Positions 1-6,473 of a DNA stretch of 8,664 nucleotides are shown here, in pieces; the stretch's first letter is position 1; each line of letters begins with the position of its first letter. The stretch comes from Proteobacteria bacterium UBA1847 (lineage in GTDB: Bacteria > Pseudomonadota > Gammaproteobacteria > Steroidobacterales > Woeseiaceae): the NCBI GenBank assembly GCA_002338605.1, contig DDIP01000283.1, positions 1 through 8,664 of the forward strand, given 5' to 3'. The position numbers were made by a program, and so were the translations under genes. Under the pieces are notes generated by a model, which saw nothing but the letters and a program-made list of their open reading frames with translations, ran no database searches and was not told where the DNA came from.

Positions 1-258
1 GCCGCAGGCGCGTCGGGCGGTGGCGGTGGCTATGGCTCCGGATCTGGCGGCGCCGGCAATACCGGGCAGCAACAGGCCGGACCGCTCGATGGTATGAGTG
101 CCGAAGAGATCCAGGCAAGAACGCCGGAAGACATCGAGATCAGTACCTACGACGACATTGTTGCCCGCCAATTGCGAGAAGCAGCGGTTGCCGAAGACGA
201 TCCTGTATTGCGTGAACGCCTCTGGGAGGAGTATCGCAAATACAAGGGGCTCAACTAG
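1..258 (+). CDS. 3' end of a gene: Gly-rich linker plus charged C-terminal helix, unknown function
   Basis: Frame 1 is open from the window edge to a TAG stop at 256-258, giving the last 85 residues of a protein whose start lies outside. The first ~27 visible residues are dominated by Gly, Ser and Ala with a QQQ run, which looks like a flexible linker. The remaining ~50 residues are charged and probably helical, containing TYDDIVARQLREAA and ending LWEEYRKYKGLN. I cannot name the family, and no signal peptide or membrane segment is visible in this part. It lies 14 bases upstream of the lipoprotein gene on the same strand, so it is probably an earlier member of the same operon. The reading frame is well supported; the function is open. 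Confidence 0.8.
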   Translation, partial: AAGASGGGGGYGSGSGGAGNTGQQQAGPLDGMSAEEIQARTPEDIEISTYDDIVARQLREAAVAEDDPVLRERLWEEYRKYKGLN

Positions 259-265
259 GAACGGC

Positions 266-270
266 AAGGA
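266..270 (+). promoter_or_regulatory. Possible ribosome binding site of the lipoprotein gene
   Basis: AAGGA sits only two bases before the ATG at 273, which is closer than usual. A second purine patch, AGGA at 257-260, overlaps the previous stop codon and is 12 bases from the ATG. One or both may serve, and the arrangement suggests translation coupled to the upstream gene. Confidence 0.4.
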
Positions 271-272
271 TA

Positions 273-1508
273 ATGATAAGACTGGTCTCAGGCCTGCTTC
301 TGACAGGAATCATTTGCTCCGGATGTGCTGTCCAGGAACTCGTTGTCGCTGAAGAAACGGAACTGGTCGTTGCGGAATCATCGGTCGATGAGGCCATGCT
401 GCTCGATATCGGGATTGTCGAGTTCGACGCGGGTATTCCGGAGGAGAACGATACCGAGAAAACCGGGATTTACGAGGATATTCGTAGAGCTGAAGCGAAA
501 TATATTCCGTTCCACCTGAAAACAACCCTGCAAGGCACCGGTCACTGGGGTGCTGTCAGGGTCATACCGTCAACGAGTGCGTTTACCGATGTCATTGTTG
601 GTGGTCAGATTCTTAAATCCGACGGCGAGTATGTTGAACTGCAGGTCTCTGTTCATGATGCGGCTGGCCGACACTGGTTTACACGCAAGTATGAAACGCA
701 AACCGGATTAACGTCGTACTCGAATCGTCGCGACCGACGTCGTGATCCGTACCAGAAAGTATTCAATGATTTTGCCAATGACCTGCAAATGCATGCGTCG
801 GAAATGCCGGCCAGGCAGTTACAGCGATTACGCCAGATATCGGAGCTGCAGTTCTTTGGCGACATGTCGCCAGCAGCCTATTCGGGCTACCTGACCACAA
901 ACAAGGACGGCATCATCGATGTCGTGCGCCTGCCTGCGGAGAACGCCCCGTCCGTTCTGCGCATGCGCCAGATCCGCGAGCGTGACCGGTTGGTTGTCGA
1001 TACATTGAATGAGCATTACGCCAATTTCTATTACGGAATAGCCATTCCCTATCGCAACTGGCGCAAAAACGCGCGAGCCGAGACGATCAAATACCGGCAG
1101 GAAAAACGTTCGTCACATTTACAGGCCCTGGTTGGCGTCGTAGTGCTGGCCGGATCCACCCAGATTGACACGAGAAGCTCGGCGAGCCGCAATACGCGAA
1201 ACATCAATCGCGCCTTGCAGTACCAGGGCATTACACGGGGCTTCAATACCTTGTACGAAGCGTTTCGACGAAATCGCGAGGCCAATCTGCACCTTGACGC
1301 AATTGCCGAGTTATCCGAATCCTTTGGCAGTGAAGCGGCGCCAATGGTCGTTAGTGTGGAGGGGCAGGAGCGGCGACTGACCGGTACCGCGGAAGTCCAG
1401 TACGAAAGCTGGCGACAATTGTTGAGAGAAATCTATGAAGCGGAAACGGGCTTTTCGCAGTCCGTGGAAGTAGGTGCACCGGCACGTGTGCCGGAACCCA
1501 CCGGATAA
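273..1508 (+). CDS. Predicted envelope lipoprotein, 411 aa, unknown function
   Basis: The N-terminus (MIRLVSGLLLTGIICSGC) is a lipoprotein-type signal: Arg3, a hydrophobic core, then Cys18 preceded by Ser-Gly. The -3 residue is Cys15 rather than the usual Leu, so the lipobox is slightly atypical. The mature protein would be acylated and held to a membrane facing the periplasm. Residue +2 is Ala, not the Asp that causes inner-membrane retention in enterics, so the outer membrane is more likely. Residues ~92-140 (VIVGGQILKSDGEYVELQVSVHDAAGRHWFTRKY, split here only as a description of strands around Gly110 and Trp135) have the strand pattern seen in envelope lipoproteins of the LpoB/CsgG/TolB N-terminal type of fold; this is a weak resemblance. 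Residues ~155-345 are mostly Arg-rich helix, with a short hydrophobic stretch at 283-294. The start is chosen because it gives the signal peptide. By position beside a membrane kinase it could be an outer-membrane partner or sensor, as TagQ is in the T6SS phosphorylation pathway, but sequence similarity to TagQ is not claimed. Confidence 0.85.
   Translation: MIRLVSGLLLTGIICSGCAVQELVVAEETELVVAESSVDEAMLLDIGIVEFDAGIPEENDTEKTGIYEDIRRAEAKYIPFHLKTTLQGTGHWGAVRVIPSTSAFTDVIVGGQILKSDGEYVELQVSVHDAAGRHWFTRKYETQTGLTSYSNRRDRRRDPYQKVFNDFANDLQMHASEMPARQLQRLRQISELQFFGDMSPAAYSGYLTTNKDGIIDVVRLPAENAPSVLRMRQIRERDRLVVDTLNEHYANFYYGIAIPYRNWRKNARAETIKYRQEKRSSHLQALVGVVVLAGSTQIDTRSSASRNTRNINRALQYQGITRGFNTLYEAFRRNREANLHLDAIAELSESFGSEAAPMVVSVEGQERRLTGTAEVQYESWRQLLREIYEAETGFSQSVEVGAPARVPEPTG
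336..383 (+). repeat. Two-copy 24-bp in-frame tandem repeat after the lipobox
   Basis: Codons 22-29 and 30-37 of the lipoprotein encode ELVVAEET and ELVVAESS. The protein repeat is near perfect while the DNA copies have drifted at synonymous positions, which points to an old duplication or selection on the peptide. It lies four residues after the lipidated Cys18 and may form a tether. Confidence 0.6.
1473..1502 (+). other. Strong inverted repeat at the lipoprotein-kinase gene junction
   Basis: CCGGCACGTGTGCCGG at 1479-1494 folds as a 6-bp stem with a CGTG loop. GGTG at 1473-1476 can pair with CACC at 1499-1502 to extend it across a small internal loop. It covers the last codons of the lipoprotein gene and ends four bases before its TAA, about 20 bases before the kinase ATG. 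No T-tract follows, so it is not a standard terminator. It also buries a possible in-frame GTG start of the kinase at 1474. Confidence 0.45.
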
Positions 1509-1521
1509 GTTGCCTGCCAAC

Positions 1522-3975
1522 ATGCTCGAACTCACGAAAGGCACTCAGTTAGCCGACCGATACACGCTTGTGCAACGTCTTGGCGGAAGTGGCCGGACCG
1601 AGACATGGCTGGCGAAGGATCGCCTGACGGCTGCATCGGTCGCGTTGAAAATCGCCGAACCAGGTCCCGAGGCGGCCGAGCGCCTGCGTGCAGAGTGGCA
1701 AGCCAGCATTCGCATGATGCACCCGCATATCGTACGGGTGTTCGAATTTCATGCCGAACCCGACGCAGCCTTCTATGCCCAGCAATTTATTGACGGACCG
1801 GAGTTGGGTGCGATCGCCGGCGAGTCCATCGACGAAGTACTCGGTATCGCAGGTCTGCTCGCGGGTGCCCTGGCCCATGTGCATTCGAAAGGTATCGTGC
1901 ATCGCGATGTGAAAGCGTCAAACGTATTGCTGGATGGCAACGGGGCGCCGTACCTGACTGACTTTGGCGTCTCGGCGGTCGCCGGAAAGCGTGCCTCCGG
2001 CGGTTCGCCAATCGTGCAAAGTCCGCAATCTCTCGATGGCGAGTCAGCGGCCCCGAGCGATGACATTTTTGCGCTGGGTGGTCTTATCTTTGAGCTGCTG
2101 TCCGGTAGGCCACCCTGGTCGACGGACAATATTGAGGCCGATATTCGACGTGCCGACATGCCGGCCCTGCATGCGGCAGATGGCACTGCCGCACCGCAGG
2201 CGGTTTCAGACCTTGTGAGAGACATGTTGTCGCGAGAGCCGGAGCGGCGACCGGATGCGAACGAGGTTGTCGCTCGACTGACCGAAGCGGGCTTCCCACC
2301 CCGTGTATCGAGGCTGCGCGGTTCTGTGCGCCCGATGAATGACACCGAGCCCGTTACACCCGTTTCATCGATACGCCACAAGCCGCGTACGGCCGGTCAG
2401 ACGACGCTCGACACGGCACCGCAAGACCACGGACAGACCCGTATGCTCCTCGGTGTTGCGTTCGTCGCACTGCTCGTAATCCTGATTGCGGTTGTTTTCG
2501 TTCTGCCTGAGCGAGTCAGTCAGACGCGGTCAGCGCCGGTCGCTATCGATGAGTCGACCGTCGATGTTTCGGCGTCGGCGCCGATTGAGTCGTCTGACGA
2601 GGAACGCGATCGCCCGAAGGTGTATGTTGATCCGGAGGTACGGAAAAGAGTCAAGGGCGATACCGGCACGCCAACGCGTGTGCTGGAAGACGACGACGCA
2701 ATTACTTTTTCAGAGAACACGGCCGATTACAGCGGTCTGGACGAGGAGGGACGCGCGCGATTCGGTGCGGAGTCCACGCTGGGAGAATTGTTGTCGGCAT
2801 TCGAGGTGCTCAAGATGCGTGGGGTTGAGCGTTGGGCACCTCGGGAATATCGGGCGGCACGTGAACTGTATGCCGCGGCAGACGCTGCTTACCTGAAGAA
2901 GGACTTCGCGTATGCCGATGAATTGTATCTTGCCTCGCTGACCGTTCTCGACCCGCTGTTTGAACGTATCGAGCCCACGTTCAATAAAGCCTATAACGAT
3001 GCTGTCGCCGCATTTGACGCAGGAGATCGCCTGGAGGCTCTGCGACTGTTCGAACTGGCGGTTGCCATTACGCCAACCCATGGAGATGCGAAAGCGGGTT
3101 ATGAGCGTGCCCGGAACCTGGAAACGGTTTTGCGCCTGGTCGATCAGGGGCAGGATTACGAAGCGGACCTGGAGCTCGAGGCTGCCCAGCAGAGCTTCGA
3201 ACAGGCAGTGGAACTGGACCCAAAATGGCAGCCGGCGCTTGATGGCATTGCCCGGGTACAGCAGACACGTCGAAAAATTGAATTTGACACGCGCATGACG
3301 GAGGGGTTTGAAGCCATTGCGGCCGGTGACTATCTAGCCGCGCGCGCGGCGTTTCGGGTGGCACAGCAGCTCATTCCTGATTCCCCTGAGCCGGCCGATG
3401 GCCTGTTGCAGGTTGATCAGGGCCTCAGGCTGCAAGATATTTCAACGCTGGAGCAGGAGGCGCGTTCGCTGGAGCAGGATGAACATTGGGACGCGGTGGT
3501 TGAGACCTACGAAGAAATTCTCAAGATTGACGACACGCTGGCGTTTGCTCACGAAGGTCTGTCGCATGCGCGTGAAATGAGTGCCCTTCATACACAGCTT
3601 GACAAGCTGATCGCCGAACCCGACAAGCTAAGCGCTCCTTCCATGATGCAAGATGCGACGATGCTGGTTGTGAGCGTGACGACCCGGTCGGATGTTGGCC
3701 CAAGGCTCGCTGCGCAGCGCGATGAGCTGTCGCGCCTGCTGAAGCGTGCGGCGACGCCGCTTCCGGTGAAGCTGGTATCGGACAATGTAACCGACGTCGT
3801 CGTATACCGGGTTGGCCGACTGGGTTCTTTCATGCGCAAGGAGATCAGCCTGCGCCCGGGGACCTATGTCGTTGTCGGCTCACGGCCCGGGTTCCGGGAT
3901 GTTCGACTGGAATTTCGTGTCGCACCGGAGATCGAAATCGAGCCGGTTGTCGTGCAATGTGAGGAGCAGATTTGA
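1522..3975 (+). CDS. Transmembrane Hanks-type Ser/Thr protein kinase with periplasmic TPR-like and PEGA-like region
   Basis: This is a predicted 817-aa single-pass kinase that phosphorylates Ser/Thr of unknown targets in the cytoplasm. The kinase domain spans ~14-255: a glycine-loop equivalent at 20-31, the beta-3 lysine in VALKI (Lys43), the catalytic loop HRDVKASN (127-134, Asp129), DFG at 147-149, the helix-F aspartate in DDIFALG (Asp181) and the late arginine in ERRPD (Arg243). All core catalytic residues are present. The glycine loop is altered (LGGSGRTETW) and the APE motif reads SPQ. One transmembrane segment lies at ~308-328, so residues 329-817 should be periplasmic. They hold an acidic linker, about five TPR-like helical pairs (roughly 439-480, 486-530, 533-580, 590-630, 641-685) and a beta-rich PEGA-like end (~745-800, with RPGTYVVVGSRPGF). 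The architecture resembles bacterial PASTA/TPR-type receptor kinases and PpkA. The ATG at 1522 is preferred because the kinase domain starts soon after it, although no clear ribosome binding site precedes it; a GTG at 1474 would add 16 residues and overlap the previous gene. Translation may be coupled to the lipoprotein gene 13 bases upstream. Confidence 0.93.
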   Translation: MLELTKGTQLADRYTLVQRLGGSGRTETWLAKDRLTAASVALKIAEPGPEAAERLRAEWQASIRMMHPHIVRVFEFHAEPDAAFYAQQFIDGPELGAIAGESIDEVLGIAGLLAGALAHVHSKGIVHRDVKASNVLLDGNGAPYLTDFGVSAVAGKRASGGSPIVQSPQSLDGESAAPSDDIFALGGLIFELLSGRPPWSTDNIEADIRRADMPALHAADGTAAPQAVSDLVRDMLSREPERRPDANEVVARLTEAGFPPRVSRLRGSVRPMNDTEPVTPVSSIRHKPRTAGQTTLDTAPQDHGQTRMLLGVAFVALLVILIAVVFVLPERVSQTRSAPVAIDESTVDVSASAPIESSDEERDRPKVYVDPEVRKRVKGDTGTPTRVLEDDDAITFSENTADYSGLDEEGRARFGAESTLGELLSAFEVLKMRGVERWAPREYRAARELYAAADAAYLKKDFAYADELYLASLTVLDPLFERIEPTFNKAYNDAVAAFDAGDRLEALRLFELAVAITPTHGDAKAGYERARNLETVLRLVDQGQDYEADLELEAAQQSFEQAVELDPKWQPALDGIARVQQTRRKIEFDTRMTEGFEAIAAGDYLAARAAFRVAQQLIPDSPEPADGLLQVDQGLRLQDISTLEQEARSLEQDEHWDAVVETYEEILKIDDTLAFAHEGLSHAREMSALHTQLDKLIAEPDKLSAPSMMQDATMLVVSVTTRSDVGPRLAAQRDELSRLLKRAATPLPVKLVSDNVTDVVVYRVGRLGSFMRKEISLRPGTYVVVGSRPGFRDVRLEFRVAPEIEIEPVVVQCEEQI
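3961..3966 (+). promoter_or_regulatory. Ribosome binding site that decides a TTG start
   Basis: GAGGAG lies 5 bases before TTG at 3972-3974. A stop codon in the same frame at 3960-3962 excludes any upstream start, and the FHA-like domain begins within a few codons, so TTG is the best start. The TTG shares bases with the kinase stop (TTGA, 3972-3975), the classic arrangement for translational coupling. Confidence 0.75.
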
Positions 3976-6398
3976 GTTTCGAAAAACTGGTTATCCGTGA
4001 CGTCGAAGGCGAGCGCCTCTACGGCGAAGACAAGTTGCCGCTGCGCGTCGGTACAGGCAGCAATTGTCAGCTGCGCCTGCCCGGCCCGGGCGGCGACCCA
4101 GTCGCTTTGCTGGACTTGCTGGATGGCTTGCCATTTGTACAACCGGTCGGTCGGAACAACGCCCTGCACATCAACGACGTCCCGCTTGAGACAAGTCGCC
4201 GGCTGGTCGACGGCGATGTGTTGCAGTTTTTTGGCAGTGAGATTCGCGTTTCAGTCAATGACAGCGGTGTGGTGCTTGATGTTCGCCTCGAAGACAGCGC
4301 CTACGTTACCCGGCCACCGCCCGAACCGGACGGCCAAACTGCTCCGGATGAGGAGGCGATTGCGCCGACGGCTTTTCGGCGTGCCGCGGCGACGGCAGTT
4401 GCCGAGGATGTGGGTAAACGCGGTCCACTGAAGATGATCGTGGGTGGTGCGCTGATTGCACTGTTGACGATGTCTTACCTGCTATTCAGCGCTGTTTCCG
4501 TGGAGTTCGATATCGATCCGGGCCAGCCGGACAAATTCGACATCGATGGGGGCTGGTTTCATCTGCCGGTTGGAGGCCGTGTATTACTGCGTCAAGGCAA
4601 TTACACCGTCAATGTTGAGAAAAAAGGCTACTACGACATCGCACAGACTTTCGTCGTAGGCGACGATCCGTCGATGACCGTACGCCTGCGGATGCGAAAA
4701 AAACCCGGTCAGCTGCGAATTGTCACGGATCCGGTTGTCGATGCCGTTGTCACGATCGACAATTCGCATGTCGGCAAGGCGCCGTACGGACCCGTGGAGC
4801 TTGAGCCCGGCGCGCACACGGTGCGGGTGGAGTCTGAGCGTTTTCTGCCATTCAATGATTTCGTCAACGTTGCCGGGCTTGACCGTGTTGAGACACTGTA
4901 CGTGCAGTTGACGCCGCGCTGGGCGAACGTCGAGGTGAAATCCGAGCCCGCCGGTGCAAGGATCTACTCGGGTGATGAGCAAGTCGGTACGACTCCGGCA
5001 ACCGTGCAGCTGCTCGAAGGCAGTCACGAGCTTACGGTAGTAAAAGACGGCTTCAGCGCCTGGGACGGCAACGTCGTTGCAGAGCCTAATGTTGACCAGT
5101 CGTTGCCGTTGATCCGCCTGCAGGCCGCAAACGCGAAACTGATGGTCAACACCATACCTCGCGGTGCCAACATAACGGTCAACGGCCGTTATCGTGGCCA
5201 ATCGCCAATCACTCTCTCGCTGACACCGGATGTCGACTACGAAATTGGCATGTCCAAGGCCGGATATGGCGTGACCAGTCGTAGCATGAGGCTCGAATCG
5301 GCGGCGAGTGAATCGATCACGGTCGACATGACGGCAAGGGTTGGCACGGTCACCGTATTTGTGGAGCCCGCAGACGCGACTGTTTATGTTGACGGCCGCG
5401 CGCGCGGTACCGGCAAGACCATTTTGCGGCTGAGTTCAGCACCGCATCGCATCGACGTGAAGCGCCAGGGGTTTCTTGACTGGACGCAAACGATCACACC
5501 GCGACCCGGCTATCCGCAAACGCTGACCGCAAGCTTGCGCTCGCTGGAAGCCATCGAACGCGATTCGGTTGCACGTACTGCGAAAACGGCGGCGGGACAA
5601 ACCATGATTCGCGTCGAAGGTGGTACGTTTTCGATGGGTGCCTCGCGTGCGGAGAGCGGTCGTCGTGCGAACGAGGTGATTCGCCCTGTGACGATCGCAT
5701 CGCCCTACATGATCAGCGCGCAAGAAGTCACCAACAAGCAGTTTGCCGAGTTTCGCGCGAATCACAACCCGGGTTCCGAGGTTCACGTTGCACTTGCTGC
5801 GGACAATAACCCGGTGGCAAACGTTACCTGGGCCGATGCGGTGCAGTACTGCAACTGGCTGAGCAAGAAAGAAGGGCGATCGCCGGTTTATAAGCAAGAG
5901 TTCGGCAAATGGGTGCCGGTCTATCCGTTCACCGATGGTTATAGACTGCCGACGGAAGCGGAATGGGCCTGGGCGATTCGATTCGAGGAACGCCCGGTGC
6001 CGCGCAAGTTCCCCTGGGGCAAGGCATGGCCACCGCCGAAGGGCAGCGGCAATTTTGCGGACCTTGCAGCTCGTGAACTGGTACCGTCGATCATTCCGAA
6101 ATATGAGGACGGTTATGCTTCGACGTCACCCGTCGGTACTTTCGCGGCAAGTTCAATCGGCCTCTACGATGGTGGTGGCAATGTCGCGGAATGGGTCAAT
6201 GACTGGTACACCGTGCCAACGCCGGGTATTACGGAACCCGAGGTTGACCCGACAGGTCCTGCGCGTGGCAACAGCCACGTGATTCGTGGCTCCAGTTGGC
6301 GGCACGCCGGAATTACGGAATTGCGACTGAGCTATCGCGACTACGGCGCGGATCCCCGCGTGGACGTTGGCTTTCGTATAGCGCGAAACGTCGACTAG
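3972..6398 (+). CDS. Membrane-spanning protein: degenerate FHA-like domain, five PEGA-like repeats, cysteine-less SUMF1/FGE-fold domain
   Basis: This 808-aa protein joins three modules across the inner membrane. Residues ~5-95 look like an FHA fold (pThr-binding family): RVGTGSNCQLRLPG, then HINDVPL and LVDGDVLQFFGSEIRV, the usual end of that domain. The key Gly-Arg is Gly27-Thr28 and the Ser/His step is unclear, so phosphopeptide binding is doubtful. A Pro/Glu-rich linker precedes one transmembrane segment (~154-174). Five PEGA-like beta repeats follow at ~176-242, 246-314, 317-383, 387-454 and 456-522, with typical P-G-A, G-T/S-P and G-x-H/Y-x-x-x-V elements. The last module, ~544-805, is a SUMF1/FGE-sulfatase domain: GGTFSMGAS, EVTNKQFAEF, TWADAVQYCNWL, YRLPTEAEWAWA, GGGNVAEWVNDW, VIRGSSW and GFRIAR. 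Formylglycine-generating enzymes need two C-terminal cysteines; here the whole protein has only Cys32 and Cys627 and the C-terminal segment has none. So the domain is probably a binding or scaffold module, as in TagR of T6SS regulation. It overlaps the kinase gene by 4 bases, and the FHA-like domain would face the kinase domain. Confidence 0.92.
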   Translation: MSFEKLVIRDVEGERLYGEDKLPLRVGTGSNCQLRLPGPGGDPVALLDLLDGLPFVQPVGRNNALHINDVPLETSRRLVDGDVLQFFGSEIRVSVNDSGVVLDVRLEDSAYVTRPPPEPDGQTAPDEEAIAPTAFRRAAATAVAEDVGKRGPLKMIVGGALIALLTMSYLLFSAVSVEFDIDPGQPDKFDIDGGWFHLPVGGRVLLRQGNYTVNVEKKGYYDIAQTFVVGDDPSMTVRLRMRKKPGQLRIVTDPVVDAVVTIDNSHVGKAPYGPVELEPGAHTVRVESERFLPFNDFVNVAGLDRVETLYVQLTPRWANVEVKSEPAGARIYSGDEQVGTTPATVQLLEGSHELTVVKDGFSAWDGNVVAEPNVDQSLPLIRLQAANAKLMVNTIPRGANITVNGRYRGQSPITLSLTPDVDYEIGMSKAGYGVTSRSMRLESAASESITVDMTARVGTVTVFVEPADATVYVDGRARGTGKTILRLSSAPHRIDVKRQGFLDWTQTITPRPGYPQTLTASLRSLEAIERDSVARTAKTAAGQTMIRVEGGTFSMGASRAESGRRANEVIRPVTIASPYMISAQEVTNKQFAEFRANHNPGSEVHVALAADNNPVANVTWADAVQYCNWLSKKEGRSPVYKQEFGKWVPVYPFTDGYRLPTEAEWAWAIRFEERPVPRKFPWGKAWPPPKGSGNFADLAARELVPSIIPKYEDGYASTSPVGTFAASSIGLYDGGGNVAEWVNDWYTVPTPGITEPEVDPTGPARGNSHVIRGSSWRHAGITELRLSYRDYGADPRVDVGFRIARNVD

Positions 6399-6473
6399 AA
6401 TGGCCTGAGACATTTGCTGTCGTTATTGGTCCAAACCAAAGGCGGGGCCTGAGGATCAACCTGGAGACCTGAA
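6399..6473 (+). other. Longest intergenic gap in the block (75 bases)
   Basis: It contains two small hairpins (TTGGT-CCAA-ACCAA at 6426-6439 and AGGC-GGG-GCCT at 6440-6450) and the direct 8-mer GGCCTGAG at 6402-6409 and 6446-6453. No T-run follows either hairpin, and I see no convincing -35/-10 pair. It could hold an mRNA processing or attenuation site, but the sequence alone does not show one. Confidence 0.25.
6463..6466 (+). promoter_or_regulatory. Ribosome binding site of the small acidic protein
   Basis: GGAG, within CTGGAGA, lies 7 bases before the ATG at 6474. This is normal spacing and supports translation of the small gene. Confidence 0.7.

Noticed and set aside
98..352. 84-codon plus-strand frame across the first gene junction
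   Set aside because: It overlaps the better-supported frame ending at 258 and the lipoprotein signal peptide, and its Arg/Thr/Lys-rich product has no motif.
1474..1521. Upstream GTG start for the kinase
   Set aside because: It adds residues MHRHVCRNPPDKLPAN with no domain value, overlaps the lipoprotein gene by 35 bases and is inside the hairpin. The ATG at 1522 is simpler, though not proven.
1773..2381. 202-codon open frame on the minus strand
   Set aside because: It lies antisense to the kinase domain, whose catalytic motifs fix the real frame; its Ser/Arg/Pro-rich product looks like a shadow.
3337..3350. Perfect GC palindrome GCCGCGCGCGCGGC
   Set aside because: It lies inside the TPR region and encodes an Ala/Arg run; GC-rich coding explains it and no second copy was noticed.
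4584..5201. 205-codon open frame on the minus strand
   Set aside because: It lies antisense within the PEGA array and shows no recognisable motif or ribosome binding site; it is explained by codon bias of the real gene.
5601..6386. Active formylglycine-generating enzyme or sulfatase maturation factor
   Set aside because: The required C-terminal cysteine pair is missing and no sulfatase gene is nearby.
1522..6398. A type VI secretion regulatory locus proper
   Set aside because: Only the regulatory domain types are shared. No Tss structural gene, PppA phosphatase or TagST transporter is visible, so the comparison is kept as an analogy.
6402..6453. Direct 8-mer GGCCTGAG twice in the gap and two small hairpins, considered as operator or terminator
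   Set aside because: The repeat is short, stems are 4-5 bp, and there is no T-tract or matching promoter elements.
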